Part shown: positions 16,061 to 23,429 of the stretch, piece after piece | How positions within the stretch are numbered: position 1 is the first letter of the stretch | Layout: the number at the start of each line of letters is the position of its first letter | Origin: a virus | DNA length: 24,870 bases | Reading direction: 5' to 3' (one strand) | Virus record (IMG/VR): IMGVR_UViG_3300047451_000072 | Location: 1-24,870 of that record | Notes under the pieces: generated by a model | Told to the model about the DNA's origin: nothing | The model's database searches: none | Seen by the model: the letters and a program-made list of their open reading frames with translations, nothing else | Made by a program: the position numbers and the translations under genes

Positions 16061-16773
16061 TGCCAGAAGCCGATAAATTTATGTCAGACGGAGTGGGCAA
16101 CGGATTTTCGTTTTGCCTGACTAAGGTTGACGTGTCTGGATTTGACTACTGGACTTCACTCGGCGGGTGGAGTAAGGTTAATGAGCCATCTAGCGATGCA
16201 CTCAAGGCGCAGAGCATAGCAGACTCGTTTCAAAATGCAATGAAGCTGTATTTTAACTACAACGGGCATTCAATTGATGTCGATCTTGGCGGCATCCGAA
16301 CACTTACCCTTGATATTGATCAATATGTTTGGGATGGAGGCAGTGTGACCGTACCATTTGAGCCAAAGGATCGGGCTTGCAGAAGTGGTGGATGGAATGC
16401 TTTTATCGAAACCTATCTTGATGGCGACGGCGATTCTGCGGATACCGAGGTAGGCATACTTCCACGGAAAATGTATAACGGTTCCACTGACAATGAGGAT
16501 AACTTCGTTGGCTATGGCGTTGTTAATGGAGGAGGCAGTGCGATTAAGGCTACAAACATAAACGGTGCATTTAGGTTTTTCTTTTCATCTTATGTAGATA
16601 ATGAAGAGCCAACAGCGTCGTGGACGTTTGAATATAGCGAAGCCATCGAAGAAGGCATGTGGTTCGTTGCTTCGGCAGAAGCAAACAGTGGCTCAACGTC
16701 CATCGACGAATTAGAGGCAACATTTTCAGGCACGACCATCACCTTCAAGGACTTCGACTTCTACACCTACTAA
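16060..16773 (+). CDS. 237-residue beta-rich virion protein
   Basis: It overlaps the preceding gene by TAATG and ends the left run of tail genes. The protein is aromatic- and Asp/Gly-rich (FDYWTSLGGWSKVNE, YFNYNGHSIDVDLGGIRTLT, FRFFFSSYVDNEE), with a terminal strand FKDFDFYTY, like secreted lectin or fibre-head sandwiches. No catalytic motif. The last position of the operon before a 191-base gap suggests it may be the most variable receptor-contacting component, but this is inference. Confidence 0.65.
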   Translation: MPEADKFMSDGVGNGFSFCLTKVDVSGFDYWTSLGGWSKVNEPSSDALKAQSIADSFQNAMKLYFNYNGHSIDVDLGGIRTLTLDIDQYVWDGGSVTVPFEPKDRACRSGGWNAFIETYLDGDGDSADTEVGILPRKMYNGSTDNEDNFVGYGVVNGGGSAIKATNINGAFRFFFSSYVDNEEPTASWTFEYSEAIEEGMWFVASAEANSGSTSIDELEATFSGTTITFKDFDFYTY

Positions 16774-16784
16774 CCAGCCTAATC

Positions 16785-16813
16785 TTGACTTAACCTAATA
16801 ATTGCCCTATACA
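16785..16813 (+). promoter_or_regulatory. sigma70-like promoter in the 16774-16964 gap
   Basis: TTGACT (16785-16790) is followed by exactly 17 bases and TATACA (16808-16813). This would serve the internal-protein genes from 16965, with a purine-rich leader of about 145 bases. It faces the - strand promoter at 16889-16918. Confidence 0.55.
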
Positions 16814-16888
16814 CACAGACGCAAAAGAAAAAGAAACAACAAAAAGAAAAAGGAGCGAAGCGAGTTTTTCCTTCCCTTCTACTAATCA

Positions 16889-16918
16889 ATTATAACGACC
16901 ACCCCAATTTACTGTCAA
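16889..16918 (-). promoter_or_regulatory. consensus sigma70 promoter on the - strand
   Basis: Read on the - strand, TTGACA (16918-16913), 18 bases, then TATAAT (16894-16889). Both hexamers are perfect consensus. It points leftward, against all local genes, and a start near 16882 would run through a T-rich tract into the 3' end of the 16060-16773 gene. No - strand gene is visible downstream, so an antisense or regulatory RNA, or chance, are the options. Confidence 0.5.
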
Positions 16919-16937
16919 GCCTTAAATTTCATATACA
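16908..16937 (+). promoter_or_regulatory. second possible + strand promoter before 16965
   Basis: TTTACT (16908-16913), 18 bases, TATACA (16932-16937). A start near 16944 would give a 20-base leader before ATG 16965. It overlaps the -35 region of the - strand promoter, so the two might exclude each other. The -35 is weak. Confidence 0.3.
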
Positions 16938-16964
16938 ACACAGACAAGAAAGACACACAACACT

Positions 16965-18626
16965 ATGACTGACGCAGAATTACTAGAAGAAGAACGTAAG
17001 AAGAAAGAAGCCAAGGCTATGGGAGGGGTTCAACCTCAAGCCCCAGTGATGGACATGTCGCAGGAAAACCCAGACTTTGGAGCCATGCTTCGTAGTTCAG
17101 GCGTTCCAGACTCCAACGTGGTTGCTCAAGTTCCTGGCATTGAGAATGTCAGAAACCCTGGTGCGTTTGATCCAGTTGGCTCTCCCAGCGTTGATGAAAT
17201 TCCCCCCATGAATGCTCCAGCACGTGGCGTAACTCGCAGGGACGTGTCAGCCCCCGACCAAGTTGTTCCCGCGGGTCGTTTTGGTGGTCAGTCAGACGCA
17301 AGACTGTCGGACGTTGGTTTAAGTCCAGTTCAAGGTCGTGGTCGAATCACACCATCATCTGAAGCAACACAAGCCGCCACAGGAGCCTCGGCATCCCAAG
17401 CAACCCCAAGTGTCACCCCAACAATCGAAACCCCCTCAGGGGACGCACAGGGGCAAGTAGGGGCAGTTCAAAGTCCTTTCCTTCAGTCCCCAAATACACC
17501 TTCTGGTTTGGGTGGCCCTTTACTTCGTGGATTTGAAATGATTAATGACGCATCACGACCACCTAGTGCCCCTATGGGTCAAGAAGCGACACGTGCCGCT
17601 CTTGGTGGTAGGACGCTCAATGAATACTTAACTGCTCCAGCTGGAACTGAGGGTGTATCTGGGCTACGCACAGACCCACAGGGTCGTATGATTCCTTCTG
17701 GATTTGAAACAAGGGCAGATGCGTTCCCAGACTATGAGGATCAAGCTGCCGCACGTGAGGCTAGACTTGCCGATCGACCAGACTTTGGTGAAGCAGTGAG
17801 CGACCGTGATCGCAGAGCCGCTAGGGGTGAAGGCATTAGTATGGCAGATAGAACTGCTATGGCTAAGGCAAGTGCTCGTGGTGCTAGCCCTAGTGAGATT
17901 GCTCGTGGCAACAAGATTGCAGATGAACTTGGAGTTGACTTGGAAACAGGTCAGCCATTGCAACCCGCTGGTGGTCTGACGTTTGAGCAAAAGTTGGCGC
18001 AAGATAAGTTTGAATTTGATGTGAATAAATTTACATACGAACAGGCTAAAGAAGATGCTGACGAGGCAACAGCAAATGCTCAGTCTGCAACGGCTGCAAA
18101 GTTTGCGGTTCGCGATCAACTACGACAAGGCGCAAATGTAATGGATAAGGCTCAAAGAGCTGGAAAAAACATTGGTTTTTCAACAACTGGTGCTACCGGT
18201 GCATTACTCGGCCTCCTCCCTGGAACCGCAGCTTATGACCAAAAAGCTACGATAGAAACATTGGAGGCAGATGCTGCTTTTTCTGCTCTACAACGTATGC
18301 GAGATGCTTCTAAGACTGGTGGTGCTTTAGGTAATGTTTCTGAACGAGAGTTGGACTTACTAAAGGCAACTGCTGGTAGTCTACGAGTAGGTCAAAGTAA
18401 AGAGCAATTTAGGGAAAACCTTGGTCAATACGTAGAACGATACAACGAAGCTATGCTGAATGTGTATGACGCTTTTGTAGCAGACTACGGCGAAAAAGAT
18501 GCCAACGAAGCCTTTAAGGTTAAGGGCAGACAAGACTTAATCCCCCAACAAGGCGACAATCAATCTGCAGGTGGAGGCACAACTACCGAAACCGCTAGTG
18601 GTCAATTCACCGTAACAGTATTATAA
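16965..18626 (+). CDS. internal virion protein, probable ejection protein
   Basis: A 553-residue protein with a Pro/Gly/Ala/Ser-rich, low-complexity N-terminal half (about 20-250) and a helical, charged C-terminal half. The C-terminal part contains LPGTAAYDQKATIETLEAD, then MRDASKTGGALGNVSERELD and YVERYNEAMLNVYDAF. This set (Pro-Gly-Thr-x-Ala-Tyr-Asp, then Ser-Lys-Thr-Gly-Gly-Ala-Leu-Gly, then Val-Ser-Glu) resembles a conserved segment of phage internal or DNA-transfer proteins as I recall them. It starts behind the promoter cluster and ends two bases before the next large gene. A role in DNA ejection through the cell envelope is inferred from pattern, size and position. No peptidoglycan-cutting motif is clear. 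Confidence 0.65.
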   Translation: MTDAELLEEERKKKEAKAMGGVQPQAPVMDMSQENPDFGAMLRSSGVPDSNVVAQVPGIENVRNPGAFDPVGSPSVDEIPPMNAPARGVTRRDVSAPDQVVPAGRFGGQSDARLSDVGLSPVQGRGRITPSSEATQAATGASASQATPSVTPTIETPSGDAQGQVGAVQSPFLQSPNTPSGLGGPLLRGFEMINDASRPPSAPMGQEATRAALGGRTLNEYLTAPAGTEGVSGLRTDPQGRMIPSGFETRADAFPDYEDQAAAREARLADRPDFGEAVSDRDRRAARGEGISMADRTAMAKASARGASPSEIARGNKIADELGVDLETGQPLQPAGGLTFEQKLAQDKFEFDVNKFTYEQAKEDADEATANAQSATAAKFAVRDQLRQGANVMDKAQRAGKNIGFSTTGATGALLGLLPGTAAYDQKATIETLEADAAFSALQRMRDASKTGGALGNVSERELDLLKATAGSLRVGQSKEQFRENLGQYVERYNEAMLNVYDAFVADYGEKDANEAFKVKGRQDLIPQQGDNQSAGGGTTTETASGQFTVTVL

Positions 18627-18628
18627 TT

Positions 18629-21472
18629 ATGGCTAACTTTGAATTACAAGACAACGAGACGGGAATGAAGATTCGCGTTTCTGGTGAAAATGCACCACAA
18701 GAAGAAGACATCCCGCAGTTGTTTGCAGCTGCGCGCAAAAATGCATCAATGCAATTGTCGGAAGGTTCATTTAAGACCAACGCCGATTTTAGCAAAGTAG
18801 ACAAGGTGGAGCAACGCAAGCGAGTTCAGAAGTTAGCAAGTGCAGCCCTTGGAACATCCAGTGAAGACGTTGACGTAGATTCGGGAATGGGCTTATGGGA
18901 ACGCACAAAGCTTGATTTGTTGCGAGACGAAAACTCAAAAATGGAATATCTTGAGAAGAAGTTTGGTTCCGAAAACGTCAACTCTTTAAACATTGGCGGA
19001 ACTAACAAAATGTTCTATCGTGACCCCAAGACCAAAAAGATGACCATGGTGGATGAAATGGGCGCAAGTCTTGCTGATTTTACTGCTGATATTGCTGGTG
19101 AAGCTGTAACTACAGCGGGTGCTGTTGGTGGTGCTCTCGTAGGTTCTGCACTAGGTCCTGGTGGAACAGTTGCGGGCGCAACGGCTGGTGCTGCATTAGG
19201 TGGCTTTCTAACTGGTGTAACTCAAGACGTAGCCTCAGAAGTTGCCACGGGTCAAGAAGTAGATATTGGTGACATTACCAAACGTCGAGGAGTAGAAACG
19301 GCTATTGGCGTTCCAATAGACCTTGCTACCGCTGGTGTTGGTCGTATTTTTTCTAGAGGTTTAGCGGGCAAAGGAGCCAACAAATTGATTGGCGAATTTG
19401 ACGAAGCTGCCTCTAGGGTTGATAAGCTGTTGGAAGTAGAAGGAGCGCGTTTGCCAGAAGTAGAGGCATTAAGGACGGGTTTAGGTTCCAAGCAAGCTAG
19501 TGAAATTGCCGCCGCTCGCCCAACGTCCAAGTTGGCAAAAGAACTTCAATCCGTTAGAGACCGGGTTGGAACTTTAAGACAATCACTGGAAGGTCGTGGT
19601 CGTATGGGTGTATCAACTGATGAGTTTAATCGAATATCAGAAGGTATAGCCAACAATTACAAGCGTCTGGTAAACGAGGTTGAGTTGACCAATAAGGGTT
19701 TAGCCAACGAGCTAAGGGGTCAAGCATCTCGTAAGATGCAAAAGTTAGTTGCTCCCAAGGTCTCAGAAGATAATTTAGGCTCTAGAGTCAGAAAATACCT
19801 CGCGCCAGGAGTTAAACAAATTGAAGAGACTAATACTGCTAATTGGAACCGTTTACGTGACGTTGGCGCAACTACGCAAGTTCCAATCCAATCTATTACA
19901 CGATCCATTCAAGAGGCCAAAGACCACTTCATTAGGCTAAAAGACCCAAAAAGCACAAGCATAGTGAAAGAGTTAGAAACTCGCATGAAAGGTAGCGAGG
20001 GACAACCAACTGGATTGCTTGACCAATACGGTCAGGATATAATGACTGCGGGTAAATCTGGAGAAAAGTCAGTGTCTTTCAATGAGTTGAAGGAGATCAT
20101 TGATGAATTAAATGATGTCGTCTCCAGCAGTAAGGTTGCTGGCTTTTCAGAGAAAGAAAAGGTTGCGTCTAGGGTGCTTGATAACCTCTCGGGTAAAAAC
20201 GGTTTGCGCTCTAGAATTGCAGGTCAAAATCCAGAACTGGACGAGGCTCTCACTACTACCCTTGACTACTACAAAAACAATCTTCTAGCTACCCGCAGAA
20301 GCGCAGTTGGAAGAGCGTTACGTGAGCAGTTAGCTGACCCAGCAATTACCGACTCGCAGGTTGCAAAACTTGCAATTCAAGACCCAGCATACATTAGGCA
20401 GTCTCTGGATATTGCCAAGCAGTCTGGTGGTGGTGAAGCTAAGGCATTGAAGAACAGTTTGCGCGAACTATACCTTAACCGCATTGGTTTGTCAGAGGGA
20501 ATGGACGTAAAGAACCTAAACCTTTCGTTCAATGATGACATTGTCCGCGAGCTTTGGGGTGAGCGTCAATTGAGAGAGTTGAAAAACTTACAGAATCGCG
20601 TCAACCAAATGAAGGATGTTGACATTGTAAATATCGACCGTCAAGACGTGAACCAATACTTGAATGCGTTAAGCAATGATGAGCGAAGTCGCATTATGCG
20701 ATCAATTAAGCAAAGGAATAAGAAGAGCCTTCAGCTTGACCGACTTGAAATATCTTCTTTGAACAAATTATTGGCTCCAGTGCGGGGCAAGAGAACTGGA
20801 GTATTCGGAGACTCACCAATGACCGGGATGGAGCTGTCTCAGTTTGCGGAAAAGTTTGTCAAAGCCAGCCCAGACCAAGTCAAAAGAACTATCAAACTTC
20901 TGGAAGACCAAGGTGACAAATTGGGGATGCAAGCGTTCCGTCAAAGCTACATAGGCAAGCTTTTTGACAGTTTTGGGGGTGGTGCGCAAGTCGATAGATT
21001 TGGAAACCCACTATGGAACCCAGAGTCATTTGCGAAACAAATGCAGAACGGCAAGCGTGAATATATAAATGCCAAAGCAATACTTGGACAGGATGGGGTG
21101 GATGACCTATTGGTTGCAAATAAGGTGTTGCAGGAGGCCGCGGAGACCACTGGTTTGAACGTCCAGGACATCTTCCAACCTCGCTACTCACTAACATCTG
21201 GTGGTTTACAACTTTACGGTGTAGGCAACTTGATCGGAGGGTTGCGCGGCAGGGCAATGGCCTGGGCATATAGCAACAAGATGGGGGCAAAGCTGATGAA
21301 GCTATTGACTAATCCCGGGACGGACGCAGAGACTGAGGCTATGTTGCGTAAAATACTTCCAGCCCTTATGACTAGCTCTAAGGGTTTGCAGGCCATAGCC
21401 ATCCAAAGCGAGATTGACCCAGAGTTCGCCGACCAGATTGCGCCGCTGTTTTCCGCTCTTGAAGCCCCCTAG
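18629..21472 (+). CDS. large internal/ejection protein with a Gly/Ala-rich membrane-like segment
   Basis: The 947 residues start two bases after the previous stop (start context TTATAATTATG, no Shine-Dalgarno). An N-terminal charged region with GLWERTKLDLLRDENSKMEY leads to a striking Gly/Ala/Val segment at about 155-196 (GAVGGALVGSALGPGG, then GATAGAALGGFLTG), which could insert into a membrane. The rest is mainly long helices, rich in Lys/Glu/Arg/Gln, with a C-terminal SEIDPEFADQIAPLFSALEA. Long helical proteins with such a segment at the end of the virion block fit the inner-core proteins that form a channel during infection of short-tailed phages. No lysozyme or transglycosylase catalytic motif was recognised. 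The gene is followed by a bidirectional terminator. Confidence 0.7.
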   Translation: MANFELQDNETGMKIRVSGENAPQEEDIPQLFAAARKNASMQLSEGSFKTNADFSKVDKVEQRKRVQKLASAALGTSSEDVDVDSGMGLWERTKLDLLRDENSKMEYLEKKFGSENVNSLNIGGTNKMFYRDPKTKKMTMVDEMGASLADFTADIAGEAVTTAGAVGGALVGSALGPGGTVAGATAGAALGGFLTGVTQDVASEVATGQEVDIGDITKRRGVETAIGVPIDLATAGVGRIFSRGLAGKGANKLIGEFDEAASRVDKLLEVEGARLPEVEALRTGLGSKQASEIAAARPTSKLAKELQSVRDRVGTLRQSLEGRGRMGVSTDEFNRISEGIANNYKRLVNEVELTNKGLANELRGQASRKMQKLVAPKVSEDNLGSRVRKYLAPGVKQIEETNTANWNRLRDVGATTQVPIQSITRSIQEAKDHFIRLKDPKSTSIVKELETRMKGSEGQPTGLLDQYGQDIMTAGKSGEKSVSFNELKEIIDELNDVVSSSKVAGFSEKEKVASRVLDNLSGKNGLRSRIAGQNPELDEALTTTLDYYKNNLLATRRSAVGRALREQLADPAITDSQVAKLAIQDPAYIRQSLDIAKQSGGGEAKALKNSLRELYLNRIGLSEGMDVKNLNLSFNDDIVRELWGERQLRELKNLQNRVNQMKDVDIVNIDRQDVNQYLNALSNDERSRIMRSIKQRNKKSLQLDRLEISSLNKLLAPVRGKRTGVFGDSPMTGMELSQFAEKFVKASPDQVKRTIKLLEDQGDKLGMQAFRQSYIGKLFDSFGGGAQVDRFGNPLWNPESFAKQMQNGKREYINAKAILGQDGVDDLLVANKVLQEAAETTGLNVQDIFQPRYSLTSGGLQLYGVGNLIGGLRGRAMAWAYSNKMGAKLMKLLTNPGTDAETEAMLRKILPALMTSSKGLQAIAIQSEIDPEFADQIAPLFSALEAP

Positions 21473-21510
21473 AAGGGCTTACTACCCCACACCCTACTCC
21501 TACCCCTCGT

Positions 21511-21555
21511 AACAAAAGAAAAGCCCTTCAGCAGCGTCTGAGGGGCTTTCTATGT
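21511..21555. terminator. bidirectional rho-independent terminator between convergent blocks
   Basis: AAAGCCCTTCAG (21520-21531) pairs with CTGAGGGGCTTT (21538-21549), 12 pairs with one G-T wobble around a six-base loop. On the + strand TTTC follows. On the - strand the complement of AACAAAAGAAAA supplies a U-rich tail. It thus ends the late + genes and the leftward - module. The stretch 21472-21480 (GAAGGGCTT) is an exact complement of 21521-21529, so an alternative pairing exists. Confidence 0.85.
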
Positions 21556-21630
21556 AGTAAAAACTGAGGTTAATTACTAGGGTGCTGGTGGCTCTAAGGC
21601 TATAAATAACAAAACAAATTATTCATAGTA

Positions 21631-22314
21631 TTATAGGAACATTGGTTCGAAGAAGGCAACCTTGGAGCTGTATACAACGCCACACCCTACAATTGGTTTG
21701 GCAGCATACACTCGCCCGTAGTTCATAGAGGGGTGATCGTGTTCTACGCCACAACCTACCTGCATACCAAACACACAATCGTGTTGGTTTGCGTGATAGA
21801 CTAGACCAGCTTGGGCGTGCAGGTGCCCTTGGACTAAGGAATTAAACTCAGCCACAGCATTCTTATATGCCGCCTGCTGTCCGCCCTTCCCCTTGTCTCC
21901 GTGACGGTAGATGACATTATCAATTACTAGGTCGTGATAGCGAGGATGTATTGTCCACCCGTCCAACTGCCATAGAGATTTGAAGTCTTTCATTAGATGT
22001 TCTGGTATGCCAATGGTCTTGGCCTTACGAGAGGGAAGGTCGCTATGGTTACCCTTGAGGTAGTCTACCTTGGGAAAGGCTTTGTGGAGCTTCCTAACCT
22101 GCTTAAATGCTTCGGCAAACTCATCCTCTGCGCTTGGCATTGACGGATCTTTCTCGTGGTAGGATATTGAGTTCCAGTCTACCAAGTCTCCGATGTGGAC
22201 AACCCGGTTGCAATTGTGTTTCTTCTCAATCTTCTTGAGGAACTTGATGTAGTCTGGGTGCATGGCAGGGCAGTGCGTGTCACCGATGATTAGAACTTTA
22301 TTTTTCTGTGGCAT
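21631..22314 (-). CDS. metallophosphoesterase
   Basis: All motifs of a calcineurin-like metallophosphoesterase are visible in the 227 residues: GDTHC (11-15), GDLVDW (42-47), GNHSD (88-92), RHGDK (137-141) and GHLHA (163-167). The metal-binding Asp, His and Asn residues are therefore present, so the enzyme should hydrolyse a phosphomono- or diester with a two-metal centre. The GNHSD version has Ser before Asp rather than the common GNHD/GNHE. Substrate cannot be read: cyclic nucleotides, nucleic acid ends or phosphoproteins are all possible. It is last in the leftward module before the shared terminator. It has no Shine-Dalgarno (ACACAATATG) and 128 bases of gap upstream. Confidence 0.9.
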   Translation of the reverse strand: MPQKNKVLIIGDTHCPAMHPDYIKFLKKIEKKHNCNRVVHIGDLVDWNSISYHEKDPSMPSAEDEFAEAFKQVRKLHKAFPKVDYLKGNHSDLPSRKAKTIGIPEHLMKDFKSLWQLDGWTIHPRYHDLVIDNVIYRHGDKGKGGQQAAYKNAVAEFNSLVQGHLHAQAGLVYHANQHDCVFGMQVGCGVEHDHPSMNYGRVYAAKPIVGCGVVYSSKVAFFEPMFL

Positions 22315-22400
22315 ATTGTGTATGGGTTTGTAGTTTACCGCGTTGATTTTGATGGGTTAAAAAGTAAGGGCAACATAGTATAGGAGCCTTGAGGCACTCT

Positions 22401-22412
22401 GGGACATGTCCC
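22401..22412. repeat. perfect 12-base palindrome, possible operator
   Basis: GGGACATGTCCC is a perfect palindrome about 90 bases upstream of the metallophosphoesterase gene and 31 bases after the stop of the gene before it. On the - strand a TATACT lies some 20-25 bases downstream of it, but no -35 hexamer fits. It could be a protein-binding site. Chance cannot be excluded. Confidence 0.35.
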
Positions 22413-22442
22413 CGTTTCGCTATGCTGACCTAAAGTGTTCTT

Positions 22443-22664
22443 CTATACATTGCAACTATTGCATGCGTCATTGGCATATGCTCGCATATGTCTCAAAATG
22501 TCCGTCCATTTATCTTCTTGCATTCCTGTATCAGTAACTGCGTCGTATAGTGTTTCCAAAAATAAGTCTAACGTTTTAATGGCTTCTTCTGCGGTCAGCT
22601 CCGTGACTTCAACTTCTCGCATTTGGAACAATGTCAATTTTTCTTTTTGTAATTTTATGTTCAT
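22443..22664 (-). CDS. 73-residue hypothetical acidic protein
   Basis: A helical, acidic protein (ELTAEEAIKTLDLFLETLYD) that ends with two cysteines near the terminus (ACNSCNV). It starts in an AT-rich context (CAACTATATG) without a Shine-Dalgarno. It is isolated, with 125 bases of AT-rich DNA upstream and 128 bases downstream, so it may have its own promoter. No family recognised. Confidence 0.65.
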   Translation of the reverse strand: MNIKLQKEKLTLFQMREVEVTELTAEEAIKTLDLFLETLYDAVTDTGMQEDKWTDILRHMRAYANDACNSCNV

Positions 22665-22789
22665 ATAGTTGATTTTTATAATATTAGATTTAGATTGAAA
22701 AGCGAAGCGTTAAGTTTAATGTCGTATAAAATGAACAACTCCCTCTATTTTGCTAATTATATAGAGTTATACTCGCAATTGGGTATATA
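22665..22789 (-). other. AT-rich gap with a consensus -10 box
   Basis: The 125 bases between the - strand genes are very AT-rich and hold no - strand frame of note. On the - strand a perfect TATAAT lies at 22761-22756, but no -35 hexamer is found 16-18 bases upstream. It may act as a promoter region for the 73-residue gene. Nothing else is seen in it. Confidence 0.25.
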
Positions 22790-22924
22790 TTAGTTGTAAA
22801 AATAAACGCCCCAGTGGTGATCAACCCACTGCTCCCCGTTGCTCCTCGCAAGGTCTTTCGGGTGAGTAACCGTCACCGATCGCGCTACGCACTTACGGGA
22901 GAGGATATAGGACAAGGCCTTCAT
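22790..22924 (-). CDS. 44-residue small protein, overlooked by size
   Basis: On the - strand an ATG at 22924-22922 opens a frame of 44 residues with stop TAA at 22792-22790. It starts three bases after the stop of the 89-residue gene. The product reads MKALSYILSRKCVARSVT to WVDHHWGVYFYN, mixed charge, with an aromatic C-terminus. It covers exactly a GC-rich island (about 22808-22910) in an AT-rich surround, which is the main reason to believe it. No Shine-Dalgarno and no family recognised. Coding would also explain why this stretch looks structured. Confidence 0.55.
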   Translation of the reverse strand: MKALSYILSRKCVARSVTVTHPKDLARSNGEQWVDHHWGVYFYN

Positions 22925-22927
22925 TTG

Positions 22928-23197
22928 TTATTGATTTTTATTTGTTAGATATATCCAGTCAGACATTTGGCTTTGGATGTCGCTCTTTATAGATTTCATT
23001 GTTGCGTATTGAACACCAGCAGTAAAATCCTTCAAAACATCTTCTAGAGTATCGCCCTTCCACACATACTGCGGGAATGTATCAAACTCCGTAATGTCTG
23101 GATGCTTAAACTGCGCCTCATGTTCCTCAATTTGTTCGTAACCGAGCAACTTGAGGATTTTTTTATCCCGGGATGTTAATTTCTTTTTAGTCTTCAT
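22928..23197 (-). CDS. 89-residue hypothetical protein
   Basis: It overlaps the preceding gene by one base (TAATG), so it is coupled. The protein starts with a basic helix (MKTKKKLTSRDKKILKLLGY) and continues with acidic, helical parts ending KSDIQSQMSDWIYLTNKNQ. No motif recognised. Its tightly joined neighbours suggest a shared function in an early or host-interaction module. Confidence 0.7.
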   Translation of the reverse strand: MKTKKKLTSRDKKILKLLGYEQIEEHEAQFKHPDITEFDTFPQYVWKGDTLEDVLKDFTAGVQYATMKSIKSDIQSQMSDWIYLTNKNQ

Positions 23198-23427
23198 TAT
23201 TTATTGGACGTTGGTTTTACTGACCGAGGAGGCATCACCACCCATTGATCTTTAGCTTGCATGACGAACTGCTCTAGGTGTGCTAGGTCTTCGTCATACA
23301 GGGGCTTATCTGAAACTACTGTTTTAAATCCAGCGAATCGCTTGAAGGCATCCGCGTGAAAAATAACAGAGAGAAGGCAGCGTTCTCCTTGCTCGTTGTC
23401 CATGTCTAGTGTGCAGGTGTATTTCAT
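23197..23427 (-). CDS. 76-residue hypothetical protein
   Basis: It starts two bases after the stop of the 111-residue repeat protein within the sequence ACATAACTATGAAA and ends in a TAATG overlap with the next gene. The N-terminal half (MKYTCTLDMDNEQGERCLLS) is beta-like, then an alpha-rich part. No family recognised. Its start region is almost the same as that after the other repeat paralogue, although the proteins that follow differ. Confidence 0.7.
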   Translation of the reverse strand: MKYTCTLDMDNEQGERCLLSVIFHADAFKRFAGFKTVVSDKPLYDEDLAHLEQFVMQAKDQWVVMPPRSVKPTSNK

Positions 23428-23429
23428 AG

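Noticed and set aside
16848-16870. A-run, GAGCGAAGCGAG, T-run thought to be a terminator
   Set aside because: The GC core is a mirror repeat, not an inverted repeat, so only the A/T ends and two inner base pairs could pair.
21640-21655. GGTTCGAA as the T-loop of a tRNA
   Set aside because: It is inside the metallophosphoesterase coding region and no acceptor or anticodon stems can be built around it.
22340-22407. 16-residue frame on the - strand before the metallophosphoesterase (MSQSASRLLYYVALTF)
   Set aside because: Too short, with no overlap or coupling to a gene; it starts within the palindrome.
22720-22795. 24-residue + strand frame (MSYKMNNSLYFANYIELYSQ and on) in the AT-rich gap
   Set aside because: It is alone on the + strand in a leftward module, has no coupling and lies in very AT-rich DNA where short frames are expected by chance.
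22801-22925. GC-rich, hairpin-prone stretch in AT-rich DNA, thought to be a structured non-coding RNA
   Set aside because: The - strand has a complete 44-residue frame there, joined to the preceding gene, which explains the base composition better. No tRNA, ribozyme or riboswitch core was found.
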